A stretch of DNA of 64,000 nucleotides from Marivita sp051251565 (GTDB lineage: Bacteria; Pseudomonadota; Alphaproteobacteria; Rhodobacterales; Rhodobacteraceae): positions 186,001 through 250,000 of the forward strand of contig NZ_JBPOFB010000001.1 of NCBI RefSeq assembly GCF_051251565.1. Direction: 5' to 3'. Numbering within the stretch: position 1 is the first letter of the stretch; every line of letters starts with the position of its first letter. Position numbers and translations under genes: made by a program. The notes beneath the pieces were generated by a model. That model saw only the letters and a list, made by a program, of their open reading frames with translations. It was not told the origin of the DNA and did not search any database. Shown in pieces: positions 8,022 to 16,461 of this stretch.

Positions 8022-8744
8022 TCAGACCTGGAACAGCGTGCCCACGAAATACGCGATCAGCGCGGCGGTGCCGCCGATTGCCAGCGTCTCAAGCCCGGAT
8101 TTCCACCATGGCGCAAGCGACCAGCGCGCTTTGTATGCGCCGATGGCAAAGAAGGTGATCAGGGTTGCAATCGTGGACAGCCGGAACGCGTCGTTCATCC
8201 CGAACAGAAACGGCAGCAGCGGCACCATACCCGCCACCAGAAACGCCGCAAACGTGGCCCACGCGGCCTTGAGCGGGTGCGGATCGACCGAGGCCAGCCC
8301 GTATTCGCCTTCGAGCATGAGCTGCACCCATTGGTCGTGGTTCTGCGAGATTTGCGCAACCGCGCCGTCCAGCGCATCGCCGGACAGCCCCTTGAGGCGC
8401 AGGATTTCGCGCAGTTCCTTAAGTTCGCCTTCGGGATAGGTGCGGATGTGGCGTTCCTCGACCTCGCGCAGGCGGCGCGCATCGTCGAGTTCGGCCTTGG
8501 TGCCCGAGTAATTGCCAGCAGCCATCGAAAAGCCGTCGGCCAGCACATTGGCGATGCCAAGCGCGATGATGACCCAAGTGGACAGCCCGGCCCCGGCCAC
8601 GCCCGCAACAATGGCAAAGGTGGTTACGGACCCGTCAATACCGCCATAGACTATATCGCGCAGATAGCCGCGCCCCGAGGGTGCGCCGATGCGGGCTTCG
8701 ATTTCGGCTTGGCTGTGGCCGTGGTCACCGGGAAGAGTTTTCAT
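8022..8744 (-). CDS. VIT1/CCC1 family transporter
   Basis: 240 aa. The start region DIVYGGIDGSVTTFAIVAGVAGA is the characteristic first membrane segment of the vacuolar iron transporter family. It is followed by IALGIANVLADGFSMAAGNY, a charged cytosolic Glu-rich stretch (residues about 83-140, the metal-binding region in VIT1), and three further hydrophobic helices to the C-terminus. Members export Fe2+ or Mn2+ from the cytosol. It lies alone on the minus strand, so an independent transcript is likely. Whether iron or manganese is moved cannot be read from the sequence. Confidence 0.88.
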   Translation of the reverse strand: MKTLPGDHGHSQAEIEARIGAPSGRGYLRDIVYGGIDGSVTTFAIVAGVAGAGLSTWVIIALGIANVLADGFSMAAGNYSGTKAELDDARRLREVEERHIRTYPEGELKELREILRLKGLSGDALDGAVAQISQNHDQWVQLMLEGEYGLASVDPHPLKAAWATFAAFLVAGMVPLLPFLFGMNDAFRLSTIATLITFFAIGAYKARWSLAPWWKSGLETLAIGGTAALIAYFVGTLFQV

Positions 8745-8801
8745 GGGGGCACCTTGCTGTGACGGAAAGGAACCCTGCCTTGCTCTGGATCAAGTGTGGG
8801 G

Positions 8802-9809
8802 TCAACGCCCCTTCTGTGTGATCAACCCGCTGAGCGATGTCTTGACGATGGACCGGACCGAGGGGCGTTTGCCGGGGGCAAAGGGCAGGGGGCGGCAAAC
8901 CTCTATCGCGGCCACACCGACGCGGGCGGTCAAAGCGCCGTTGACAAGACCTTCGCCAAAACGGCGCGAGAGTTTGCCAAGGATGCTGCCGCCGAGGATC
9001 GGCTCAAGCATATCGTCACCCACGGCCACAGCCCCGGTGGCCACCAGATGAGACAGCACCGCACGGGTCAGACGCCAGCTTCCCAGCGTGCCAGACCGCC
9101 CGCCATAGATTTCGGCGATGCGCCGGATCATGCGGATGTTGGACCCAAGGGCGGCCACCACATCGGCCAGGGCCAGGGGCACCAGCGCGGTGACCGTGGC
9201 GACCTGACGGGCGGCGGCTTCGACCTCGCGTTGGGCGGCTTGGTCCAGCGGGCCCAGCAATTCGTGATCGGCCAGCGCGATCAGGGCCGAGGCGTCAAAC
9301 ATATCCGCCGCGCGGTCCTTGAGGCGGTCGCGGCCCCATTTGGTGTCGTCACGCCCCCCATAGAGGCCCGTCAGGTCCTTGATCACGGCACGCGCTGCGG
9401 TCAGGTCTTCGCTGGCCAGCGCAGCTTCGGCGGCGTGTTGAATGCGGTCGATGCGGCCAAGCCGGGCAAAGGCCGACAGTTCCTTGATCACGATCATCAG
9501 AACAACCGCAAGGAACAAGGCAAACAGCGTGGCCACTGCATAGCCAAGGTAAAGGTTCTGGCTTACCAGATTGGTGACAAAGTTCCACGCGGCGACCGAT
9601 GCCACTGTGGTGATCAGCGCGACCAGCAGCGACCAGAACCACCGCGCCAGCCGCGACACCGGGCGCGCGGCCAAAGCGGCGGCAGTGGTCATGGCCTGCC
9701 CTTGCGGGGCGGAGTCCAGCATGTCGGGCACGGGCGGTGCTGCGTCGGGGGTGGGCGCGGGGGCGTCGTCGTCCAGATCGAACAGGACCGGGCCTTTGGC
9801 GTTGGTCAT
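8802..9809 (-). CDS. TIGR01620/YcjF-like membrane protein (DUF697)
   Basis: 335 aa. An acidic, proline/alanine-rich N-terminus (residues 1-60) is followed by two membrane helices (about residues 65-110, WFWSLLVALITTVASVAAW and LGYAVATLFALFLAVVLMIV). A soluble helical domain ends with a glycine-rich amphipathic C-terminus (VATGAVAVGDDMLEPILGGSILG). This is the YcjF/DUF697 architecture, which normally partners the P-loop protein YcjX. Here ycjX is in the same operon, separated only by a GNAT gene, with ATGA overlaps at each junction. The cellular role is poorly defined; in enterobacteria the pair is stress-inducible. Confidence 0.82.
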   Translation of the reverse strand: MTNAKGPVLFDLDDDAPAPTPDAAPPVPDMLDSAPQGQAMTTAAALAARPVSRLARWFWSLLVALITTVASVAAWNFVTNLVSQNLYLGYAVATLFALFLAVVLMIVIKELSAFARLGRIDRIQHAAEAALASEDLTAARAVIKDLTGLYGGRDDTKWGRDRLKDRAADMFDASALIALADHELLGPLDQAAQREVEAAARQVATVTALVPLALADVVAALGSNIRMIRRIAEIYGGRSGTLGSWRLTRAVLSHLVATGAVAVGDDMLEPILGGSILGKLSRRFGEGLVNGALTARVGVAAIEVCRPLPFAPGKRPSVRSIVKTSLSGLITQKGR

Positions 9810-10243
9810 TGCGGCGTCCTTTGCCAGTGATACCGGATGTCGGGCAGGCCTTCGTCGTTGCGCGCCCCATCGGTGCGTTCCACAGGCGCAAAGCCGTGAC
9901 GTTCGTAAAACGCCTGTGCACGGATGTTGTGCTGAAATGTCCAGAGCGTCAGGTGGTCTTCGCGCTGCATGGCGTCGGTCAACAGCTGCGATCCGATACC
10001 CTGTCCGCGTGCATCAGGGGCGATGTAGAGCGCGTGAATGTCATCGCTGTTGCGGGCAAGGAACCCGGTGATGTTGGGGTTTGCCGATACGGTGACCCAG
10101 CCGCGATCCACCATCATCGCGGCATGGGCGATGTCTTCGGCGCGGGTGTGGATGCGGGGCATCCAAGGAGTTTCGTCGATCCACGACGACAGGATCGCCC
10201 CGACCCGGCCCACATCCAGCGGAGTGGCAGGGCGCAAGACCAT
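9806..10243 (-). CDS. GNAT family N-acetyltransferase
   Basis: 145 aa from ATG 10243 (MVLRPATPLDVGRVGAILSS). The acetyl-CoA pyrophosphate-binding motif A is clear: ALYIAPDARGQGIGSQLL, with the R-x-x-G-x-G pattern. Motif B near the C-terminus is FQHNIRAQAFYERHGFAPV. This matches small-molecule or protein acetyltransferases with the classical N-x-x-A-x-x-F-Y-x-x-x-G-F ending. It sits between ycjX (1-bp overlap) and the TIGR01620 gene (ATGA overlap). The acceptor substrate is unknown. Confidence 0.88.
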   Translation of the reverse strand: MVLRPATPLDVGRVGAILSSWIDETPWMPRIHTRAEDIAHAAMMVDRGWVTVSANPNITGFLARNSDDIHALYIAPDARGQGIGSQLLTDAMQREDHLTLWTFQHNIRAQAFYERHGFAPVERTDGARNDEGLPDIRYHWQRTPQ

Positions 10244-11658
10244 CACAGGCGGTCTCCGATCAGGAAGTGTGCGGCCCGGTCCAGCCGAATATGCGGCGGG
10301 CCCATCCCGGGTTTCAGGCTGAGTTTTGCGGGGGCAAAACGCATGATCTGGTAATCCTGACCCAGCCATTTTTCCGCGCCGTCGCGGGCCGGGCCCAGCA
10401 GGTGTGTGGGGTCTTGTGGCAGTTCACCGGGATAAAAGGCGGCCTGTTTGCCACTGTCCAGCAACGTGCCGCGCACGCAGGCGAGGTCATGGCCTTTATG
10501 GGCGCGCATTTCCTCGACCGTGGCGCGCAGGCTGGCGATGGACATGGCGCTGGTCTTGGCCCCCGCAAATTGCGCGCGGTCGCGGGCATCGCGGGTCAGA
10601 GCCTCCATGATCGCTGTCAAACGGGCGTGTTGGCTGTGGTGCAGATGATCGGCCTTGGTCGCAGCAAAGAGGATCTTTTCAACCCGTTTGCCCAAGAATA
10701 GCTGGCTTAGAAGCGCGTTCTGGCCGGGGCGAAAGGCGGTCAGGATATCGGACATCGCGTGGCGCATGTCGTCTACCGCTTGCGGACCTGTATGGATCGC
10801 CCCGAGCGCATCGACCAGCACGACCTGACGGTCAATCTTGGCAAAATGATCGCGGAAGAAGGGTTTGACGACCTGTGATTTATACGCTTCGAACCGGCGT
10901 TCCATTTCCCGTGCGAGCGATTTGCGCGGGGGGGCGGCGTGAGGTAGCAGCGGGGCGAAGGTCAGAACCGGGCTGCCTGCGAGATCGCCGGGCAGCAGGA
11001 ACCGGCCCGGCGTGCAGTCGGAAAATCCGGCCTTTCGCGCGGCTGTCAGGTAGGCGGTAAAGCGCGCGGCAAGGCTTTGCGCGCGCGGCTCTTCCAAGGG
11101 CGCGGTCGCATCTTCGGCGCGGGCCTGTGCCAGATAGTCTTGCGCCGTGTCCCGATTTTCAATGCGCTTAAGGGTTTCTTCAGACCATTGCGCGTAGGTT
11201 TTTTCCAGCAACCCCAGATCAAGCAACCACTCACCGGGATAATCCACAATGTCGAGATGTATGGTCCGCGGGCCCTGAAGCCCGGACAAAAGCCCGGACG
11301 GCCGCACCTTGAGCGACAGGCGCAATTCGCTGATCGTGCGGGTGCTGTCCGGCCAATGCGGATCGCGCGCGGTCAGGGCACCCAGATGGGTTTCATAGTC
11401 AAACCGTGGCAACGTGTCGTCAGGCTGTGGCTGAAGAAAGGCCGACAATATGCGGCCTTCGCTTTGTGCCAAAAGCCCTGGCATGCGCCCGCGATCCATC
11501 AGGTTTGCCACCAGTGACGTGATGAACACTGTTTTGCCCGACCGTGCCAACCCGGTCACGCCAATGCGGATTACGGGTTCAAAAAAGGCACCCGACACGG
11601 TGTCGGTGACGTTTTCAATGCCTCGGCTCAGGGTGTCGGCGATGGCGGAAATGACCAA
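10243..11658 (-). CDS. YcjX family P-loop protein (DUF463)
   Basis: 471 aa, the expected length. Walker A is GLARSGKTVF at residues 36-45. DIVDYPGEWLLDL fits a G3-like D-x-x-G switch region, and LFAATKADHLH resembles a G4-type TKAD base-recognition motif. The family consists of predicted GTP-binding, stress-associated cytoplasmic proteins of unclear function that pair with YcjF-type membrane proteins. It is the first gene of a three-gene minus-strand operon. It diverges from truA across 111 bases (11659-11769), where both promoters should lie. Confidence 0.88.
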   Translation of the reverse strand: MVISAIADTLSRGIENVTDTVSGAFFEPVIRIGVTGLARSGKTVFITSLVANLMDRGRMPGLLAQSEGRILSAFLQPQPDDTLPRFDYETHLGALTARDPHWPDSTRTISELRLSLKVRPSGLLSGLQGPRTIHLDIVDYPGEWLLDLGLLEKTYAQWSEETLKRIENRDTAQDYLAQARAEDATAPLEEPRAQSLAARFTAYLTAARKAGFSDCTPGRFLLPGDLAGSPVLTFAPLLPHAAPPRKSLAREMERRFEAYKSQVVKPFFRDHFAKIDRQVVLVDALGAIHTGPQAVDDMRHAMSDILTAFRPGQNALLSQLFLGKRVEKILFAATKADHLHHSQHARLTAIMEALTRDARDRAQFAGAKTSAMSIASLRATVEEMRAHKGHDLACVRGTLLDSGKQAAFYPGELPQDPTHLLGPARDGAEKWLGQDYQIMRFAPAKLSLKPGMGPPHIRLDRAAHFLIGDRL

Positions 11659-11769
11659 GGACGGCCTCTTTTCATTGCGTTGACCCCAAAGATAAAGGCG
11701 GGGGGCCGGGGATACCAGTGCTGTGCAAGGGGGATTGTTCGGCGCTTTGCGTCAGGCTAAGCGGGACGC

Positions 11770-12540
11770 ATGCCCAGATATGCCCTTAAAGTCGAATATG
11801 ATGGTGCGCCGTTTGCCGGATGGCAGCGACAGGCGGATCAGCCTTCGGTTCAGGGCGCTATCGAGGCGGCCTTGGCAAGGTTGGAACCCGGTGCGCATAC
11901 GATTGCCGCTGCCGGGCGCACAGATGCAGGTGTGCATGCGCGCGGGCAGGTGTGTCATTGTGATCTGGTCAAGGACTGGTCGCCGTTCCGGTTGTCCGAG
12001 GCGCTGAACCATCATTTAAAGCCGTTGCCGGTTGCGGTCGTGGATGCGGCCGAGGTGGCAGATGACTGGCACGCGCGGTTTTCGGCGGTGGAGCGGCGCT
12101 ATCTGTTCCGGCTGGTGTCGCGCCGCGCGCCGCTGACGCTTGAGGCAGGGCAGGTTTGGCAGGTGAAGCACCCATTGGCGTTGGAACCGATGCGGGAGGC
12201 GGCCAAGCATCTGATCGGGTTGCATGATTTCACCACCTTTCGGTCGACGATGTGTCAGGCCGCATCCCCGGTCAAAACGTTGGACGCGCTAGAGATCTGC
12301 GAGGTTAAGACGGATTGGGGCACCGAGTTTCAGTTCCGTCTGAGCGCGCGGTCGTTCCTGCACAACCAGGTGCGCAGCTTTGTAGGCACGCTTGAACGGG
12401 TTGGGTCCGGTGCATGGGGGGCCGAGGACGTGCGGGACGCGTTGCAGGCGCGGGATAGGGCCGCATGTGGGCCGGTTTGTCCGCCGCAGGGCTTGTACCT
12501 GACGGGCGTGGGCTATCCCGACGATCCGTTTCGCGCCTGA
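11770..12540 (+). CDS. truA: tRNA pseudouridine(38-40) synthase TruA
   Basis: 256 aa. It isomerises uridines 38-40 in the anticodon stem-loop of many tRNAs. The catalytic motif AAAGRTDAGVHARGQ is intact (Asp52). The N-terminal RYALKVEYDGAPFAGWQRQ, the RRYLFRL region, and FRLSARSFLHNQVRSFVGTL near the C-terminus are all canonical. It runs divergently from ycjX. Immediately downstream is a hairpin-rich repeat that may help end its transcript. Confidence 0.96.
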   Translation: MPRYALKVEYDGAPFAGWQRQADQPSVQGAIEAALARLEPGAHTIAAAGRTDAGVHARGQVCHCDLVKDWSPFRLSEALNHHLKPLPVAVVDAAEVADDWHARFSAVERRYLFRLVSRRAPLTLEAGQVWQVKHPLALEPMREAAKHLIGLHDFTTFRSTMCQAASPVKTLDALEICEVKTDWGTEFQFRLSARSFLHNQVRSFVGTLERVGSGAWGAEDVRDALQARDRAACGPVCPPQGLYLTGVGYPDDPFRA

Positions 12541-12574
12541 CCGGGTTTGCGCTGCGCGGGGCGCATCGCGCTGG

Positions 12575-12648
12575 GCAGATTTTTGGAAAAATCTGCTTGG
12601 GGCTCTGCCCCAAACCCCGGCAGTATTTGGAAAAAGAAGAAGATCGGG
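12575..12648. repeat. GC-hairpin intergenic repeat, copy 1 (within the 303-base gap 12541-12843)
   Basis: A perfect 10-bp inverted repeat GCAGATTTTT-GG-AAAAATCTGC occupies 12575-12596. Immediately after it, GGGGC-TCT-GCCCC (12599-12611) leads into AAACCCCGGCAGTATTTGG and a purine tail (AAAAAGAAGAAGAT). The GGGGC-N3-GCCCC core followed by CC-GG, a TATTT run and an AGAAGA tail recurs at 16545-16612 in this window. I associate this design with dispersed intergenic repeats in Rhodobacteraceae. It may double as a terminator for truA. The remaining 12649-12843 contains no gene I can support, only the region upstream of argD. Confidence 0.6.
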
Positions 12649-12843
12649 GATTGCTTTTTGGCAAGATTTGAAACTAAGTCGCCGCCATGACACCCGTGAC
12701 CGATATCCGACGAGACATCTGATCTTGCCTGCCGCCCCGTGATTGTGGGCGATCCGTCACCTTTTGTCTGAAATCACCATCCTTTTCGTTGACTTAGCCC
12801 GCGCTGCTTGGCACGGCTTGGGCTTCTTTAAATGAGGTTTCCC

Positions 12844-14025
12844 ATGATCCCCTCTGTTCTGCCGACCTATTCCCGCGCGCCGCTTCATTTTGTGAAGGGC
12901 GAAGGCTCTTGGCTGATCGAGGAGGACGGGCGACGTTTTCTGGATCTGGGCGCAGGCATCGCGGTGAACGCGCTGGGCCATGCGCATCCGGCATTGGTGC
13001 GGGCTTTGACCGATCAGGCGCAAAAGCTGTGGCATGTGTCGAACCTTTACGAGATCCCGCAACAGCAGGCGCTGGCTGACAAACTGGTCGCGGCGAGCTT
13101 TGCAAATACGGTTTTCTTTACCAATTCCGGGACGGAGTCCTGTGAGTTGGCGGTCAAGATGGCGCGCAAATACTGGTACGACAAAAGCCAACCCGAAAAG
13201 ACCACGATTGTGGCGTTTGAGGGGTCGTTTCACGGGCGGTCCTCGGCCGGGATTGCAGCCGCCGGGTCTGAGAAAATGACCAAGGGGTTTGGTCCGTTGC
13301 TGCCAGGTTTCAAGCATGTGCCCTGGGGCGATCACGAGGCGCTGCACGCGGCGATTGACGATACGGTTGGCGCGATCCTGATAGAGCCGGTACAGGGCGA
13401 GGGCGGTATTCGGCCGCTTCCTGATCACTGTCTCAAGGGGTTGCGGGCGCTGTGTGATGACAAGGGCATCCTGTTGATCCTTGACGAAGTACAATGCGGC
13501 GTGGCGCGGACGGGGCGTTTGTTTGCCCATGAATGGGCGGGTGTGACGCCAGACATCATGATGGTGGCCAAGGGCATCGGCGGGGGCTTTCCGCTGGGTG
13601 CCGTGTTGGCCACGCAAGAGGCCGCGTCAGGGATGACGGCGGGCACCCATGGATCGACCTATGGCGGCAACCCGCTGGCCTGTGCGGTCGGCTGCGCGGT
13701 TATGGATATCGTGACTGAGCCTGCGTTCCTTGAGGCGGTGAATGCGCGGGCGGGCTACCTGCGGCAAAAGCTGGAGGGCTTGGTTGCGTCGCATCCTGAC
13801 CTGTTTGAGGGGGTGCGCGGGCTTGGTCTCATGCTGGGCCTCCAGTGCAAGATTGCGCCGATCGACCTCGTTAAGGCGGGCTATGAGTGCGGTGTGATCA
13901 CCGTGCCTGCGGCGGATAATGTGGTGCGCCTTTTGCCACCATTGACCATCAGTGAAGACGAGATTTCAGAAGCCGTGAACCGGCTGGATTTCGCAGCGGA
14001 CGCGGTCCGTGAGGCGATGAGCTAG
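12844..14025 (+). CDS. argD: Acetylornithine/succinyldiaminopimelate-type aminotransferase
   Basis: 393 aa. I chose ATG 12844 because GAGG (12834-12837) lies at proper distance; an in-frame ATG at 12832 would put that site inside the gene. It is a class III PLP aminotransferase: FTNSGTESCELAVKMARKY, FEGSFHGRSSAGI, LILDEVQCGVARTG, and MVAKGIGGGFPLGA with the PLP lysine (K243). The reaction converts N-acetylglutamate semialdehyde to acetylornithine. The start of argF lies 9 bases downstream, which supports the arginine assignment over the many paralogous class III enzymes. Confidence 0.92.
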   Translation: MIPSVLPTYSRAPLHFVKGEGSWLIEEDGRRFLDLGAGIAVNALGHAHPALVRALTDQAQKLWHVSNLYEIPQQQALADKLVAASFANTVFFTNSGTESCELAVKMARKYWYDKSQPEKTTIVAFEGSFHGRSSAGIAAAGSEKMTKGFGPLLPGFKHVPWGDHEALHAAIDDTVGAILIEPVQGEGGIRPLPDHCLKGLRALCDDKGILLILDEVQCGVARTGRLFAHEWAGVTPDIMMVAKGIGGGFPLGAVLATQEAASGMTAGTHGSTYGGNPLACAVGCAVMDIVTEPAFLEAVNARAGYLRQKLEGLVASHPDLFEGVRGLGLMLGLQCKIAPIDLVKAGYECGVITVPAADNVVRLLPPLTISEDEISEAVNRLDFAADAVREAMS

Positions 14026-14034
14026 GGCAGGGAT

Positions 14035-14961
14035 ATGAAGCATTTTCTGGATATTCACAAAACCGACGCAGGCGATCTGCGGCAGGTGATTGATCAGGCG
14101 ATTTCGATGAAGGATGCGCGTCAAGGGCGCCCCAAGGGCGCGCCGGATGACCATTTGCCCTTGGCAGGGCACATGGTGGCGCTGATTTTCGAAAAGCCGT
14201 CGACGCGGACGCGGGTCTCGTTTGACGTGGGCGTGCGCCAGATGGGCGGCGAGACGATGGTGCTTTCGGGCTCTGACATGCAGCTTGGGCATGGCGAGAC
14301 CATTGCTGACACCGCGCGGGTTCTAAGCCGTTATGTTGACCTCATCATGATCCGGACGTTTGACGAAAGCGTGCTGGAAGAGATGGCAGACTATGCCACC
14401 GTGCCGGTGATCAACGGGCTGACCGACCGGACCCATCCCTGTCAGATCATGGCGGATGTTATGACCTATGAGGAACACCGCGGGCCGATCAAGGGCAAGA
14501 AGGTGGTGTGGTGTGGCGACGGCAACAATGTGTGTGCGTCCTTCCTGCACGCGGCTGCGCAGTTCGGGTTTGATTTTACCTTTACCGGGCCTGTGCAGCT
14601 TGATCCGGAAATGGAATTTGTCGGGCTGGCGCGCAATGCGGGTGTTTCGGTTGCGATTGAACGCGATCCGGCCAAGGCGGTTGAAGGGGCTGATCTCGTG
14701 GTGGCCGATACTTGGATCAGCATGCATGACGCGCAATCGGCCAAGGAGCGGCGGCACAACATGCTGCGCGCCTATCAGGTGAATGACGCGTTGATGAGCC
14801 ATGCCAAGCCGGATGCTTTGTTCATGCATTGCCTCCCCGCGCATCGCGGAGAAGAGGTCACATCCGAGGTGATGGACGGGCCGCAATCGGTGATCTTTGA
14901 TGAGGCCGAGAACCGGTTGCATGCCCAAAAGGCGATCATGCGGTATTGTCTGGGGGTCTGA
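14035..14961 (+). CDS. argF: Ornithine carbamoyltransferase
   Basis: 308 aa. The carbamoyl-phosphate motif is S-T-R-T-R at 56-60 (EKPSTRTRVSFD), with HPCQ at 134-137. The ornithine loop contains the D-x-W-x-S-M signature (VVADTWISMHD), and the C-terminal MHCLPAHRGEEV carries the catalytic Cys. All are intact, so an active enzyme making citrulline from ornithine is expected. Co-transcribed with argD. No clear terminator follows; a small ORF begins 71 bases later. Confidence 0.96.
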   Translation: MKHFLDIHKTDAGDLRQVIDQAISMKDARQGRPKGAPDDHLPLAGHMVALIFEKPSTRTRVSFDVGVRQMGGETMVLSGSDMQLGHGETIADTARVLSRYVDLIMIRTFDESVLEEMADYATVPVINGLTDRTHPCQIMADVMTYEEHRGPIKGKKVVWCGDGNNVCASFLHAAAQFGFDFTFTGPVQLDPEMEFVGLARNAGVSVAIERDPAKAVEGADLVVADTWISMHDAQSAKERRHNMLRAYQVNDALMSHAKPDALFMHCLPAHRGEEVTSEVMDGPQSVIFDEAENRLHAQKAIMRYCLGV

Positions 14962-15031
14962 CGTTGTGTGTGTGGGCGCGCCTTGGATTGGTGCGTGACT
15001 TGGGGGCACCTTTCCCCTTAAGCATGCAGGT

Positions 15032-15208
15032 ATGAAACATATCCCCAAAAAGACCACCGACGACGCGCTGGTTCAGGATTTTCTGAACAAGGGTGGCAGC
15101 ATCAAAGTTGGCAAGACCAAGCCGATGAAACCGGCATTGGGCCTGAGCAACAATGTTTGGAACAGCACCCCGACCAAGGACGAAAAAGCGGCCCGCGATA
15201 AGAAGTGA
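15032..15208 (+). CDS. Small basic hypothetical protein (58 aa)
   Basis: The ORF runs from ATG 15032 to TGA 15208 and encodes MKHIPKKTTDDALVQDFLNK and onward, ending AARDKK. It is lysine-rich (strongly basic), has no membrane segment, and contains a conserved-looking NNVWNSTPTKDEKAARDKK tail. Codon use resembles the neighbours. A hairpin GCCCGC/GCGGGC (15191-15196 with 15211-15216) spans the stop and is followed by CTTTCAGTTT, a weak terminator. The upstream CATGCAGGT provides AGG only 3 bases before the ATG, a poor ribosome site. I do not recognise a named family; size and charge would fit a nucleic-acid or ribosome-associated protein. Confidence 0.6.
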   Translation: MKHIPKKTTDDALVQDFLNKGGSIKVGKTKPMKPALGLSNNVWNSTPTKDEKAARDKK

Positions 15209-15258
15209 TTGCGGGCCTTTCAGTTTGAAAGCGTTGGGCGGAACGAGGAGACTGCGCC

Positions 15259-15588
15259 ATGGATATCTATGGATTGAGCACCTGTTCAGAGTGCCGCAAG
15301 GCGCAGAAGGCTTTGGAGGCGGATGGCCGGGCCGTCAGGTTTCGGGACATCCGGTCAGAGCCTTTGAGCGAGGTGGAGCTGGCTGAGTTGATCACCGAGT
15401 TCGGGGATCGTTTGGTGGATCGCACCTCGAATGATTATCGCGGATTGAGCGATTGGCTGAAAGCATCCGAGGCAGAGGCGCAGATCGCGGCACAGCCCAA
15501 GGTGATGGCCCGTCCGGTGATCCGGGATGGCGAGACGCTCTATCTTGGATGGGGTGACGCGGTGCAGGCGGCTGTGTTGGGCCGTTAG
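15259..15588 (+). CDS. ArsC/Spx-family glutaredoxin-like protein
   Basis: 109 aa. A thioredoxin-fold start MDIYGLSTCSECRKAQKAL gives a CxxC pair at Cys9/Cys12. The family signature continues with VRFRDIRSEPLSEVEL and the C-terminal PKVMARPVIRDG, where the cis-Pro and conserved Arg of ArsC/Spx proteins fall. True arsenate reductases use a C-x5-R; here the second cysteine at C-x2-C is more like YffB/Spx-type proteins, so thiol-disulfide or regulatory chemistry is as likely as arsenate reduction. No ars genes are nearby. It converges on yidD across 20 bases. Confidence 0.82.
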   Translation: MDIYGLSTCSECRKAQKALEADGRAVRFRDIRSEPLSEVELAELITEFGDRLVDRTSNDYRGLSDWLKASEAEAQIAAQPKVMARPVIRDGETLYLGWGDAVQAAVLGR

Positions 15589-15608
15589 GCTCTGTGCCGA
15601 TCTCCCTT

Positions 15609-15830
15609 TTAGTCGGGGACGTTGTCCACGCCTGATCCGCCCCATGGTTGGCAGCGTGCAATGCGCCGTGCGGCAAGCCATCCGCCCTTGATCCCGCCAT
15701 GTTTTTGCAACGCTTCCAGCGCGTAGGCGGAACAGGTGGGATGGTAGCGGCAATTGTGTCCGACCCAGGGGCTAAAGATCAGGCGATAGGCTTTGACTGG
15801 CAAAGCAAGGGTCCAGGCGAGGGGGGTCAT
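15609..15830 (-). CDS. yidD: Membrane protein insertion efficiency factor YidD
   Basis: 73 aa from ATG 15830. The signature is complete: LPVKAYRLIFSPWVGHNCRY, then HPTCSAYALEALQKHGGIKG and RIARCQPWGGSGVD, with the three conserved cysteines. YidD is an amphipathic inner-membrane-associated protein that assists YidC. The start overlaps the rnpA stop (ATGA), giving the standard rpmH-rnpA-yidD order. yidC is not in the window downstream (the next gene is convergent), so the cluster is interrupted after yidD. Confidence 0.95.
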   Translation of the reverse strand: MTPLAWTLALPVKAYRLIFSPWVGHNCRYHPTCSAYALEALQKHGGIKGGWLAARRIARCQPWGGSGVDNVPD

Positions 15831-16231
15831 GTCTCGGCGTGGAGTTTGCGCAGCGCATAGCGCAGGTCTTTGGCCAGGTCGGCAAAGGGTCGGTCGATGG
15901 TGATGCCGGGGCGTCCTACCAGCACATAATCCCAACCGGGCTGCGCGCCCGGAAACAGCGCCTCGGCCACAATGGCGCGCAGGCGGCGTTTGGCGCGATT
16001 GCGGGCCACCGCATTGCCGATCTTCTTGGAACAGGTGTAGCCAACCCGGATGGTCGGGTCCGCGTCACCGCGATCCCGTGCCTGCACCAGCATGCCTTCG
16101 GTGCCGCGCCGCAAGGAACGGGCAGCGCGCAGGAAATCAGCACGGTGGCGCAAAACAGTGACAGGCGGACATGACAACACCGCCGGAGGTGTTGTTCCCC
16201 TTGTGTCCAAGGAGGCCTCCGGCGGTGTCAT
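15827..16231 (-). CDS. rnpA: Ribonuclease P protein component
   Basis: 134 aa. The RNR motif ARNRAKRRLRA is intact, preceded by VGYTCSKKIGNAV, and the C-terminal DYVLVGRPGI and LRYALRK fit. It is the basic cofactor of RNase P, processing tRNA 5' ends. The start at 16231 gives a 30-residue N-terminal extension before the fold begins (TVLRHRADFLRAARS); no alternative ATG or GTG is visible closer to the domain. A 13-bp inverted repeat (16177-16189 with 16216-16228) covers the first codons and could sequester the start. Downstream of rpmH in the same transcript. Confidence 0.93.
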   Translation of the reverse strand: MTPPEASLDTRGTTPPAVLSCPPVTVLRHRADFLRAARSLRRGTEGMLVQARDRGDADPTIRVGYTCSKKIGNAVARNRAKRRLRAIVAEALFPGAQPGWDYVLVGRPGITIDRPFADLAKDLRYALRKLHAET

Positions 16232-16260
16232 GTCTGGTACCCTGATTGGTCGCGGGGCGC

Positions 16261-16395
16261 TTACGCGCTCAGCGACTTGCGGCCACGTGCGCGGCGCGCG
16301 TTCAGGATCTTGCGGCCGGCTTTGGTGGCCATGCGTGACCGGAAGCCGTGACGCCGCTTGCGTACGAGATTCGAGGGTTGAAAGGTGCGTTTCAT
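16261..16395 (-). CDS. rpmH: 50S ribosomal protein L34
   Basis: 44 aa, full length. It opens MKRTFQPSNLVRKRRHGFRS and ends ILNARRARGRKSLSA, the textbook L34 sequence, very Arg/Lys-rich. It is the first gene of the rpmH-rnpA-yidD operon on the minus strand. A strong sigma-70-like promoter lies upstream at 16462-16490. Confidence 0.97.
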   Translation of the reverse strand: MKRTFQPSNLVRKRRHGFRSRMATKAGRKILNARRARGRKSLSA

Positions 16396-16461
16396 CGCGT
16401 CCTGCTCCGTCTTGTCGGTCCGGGGGCGCGGAATCGTCCGCCGGGTGTGTTCGAAGCCCGT

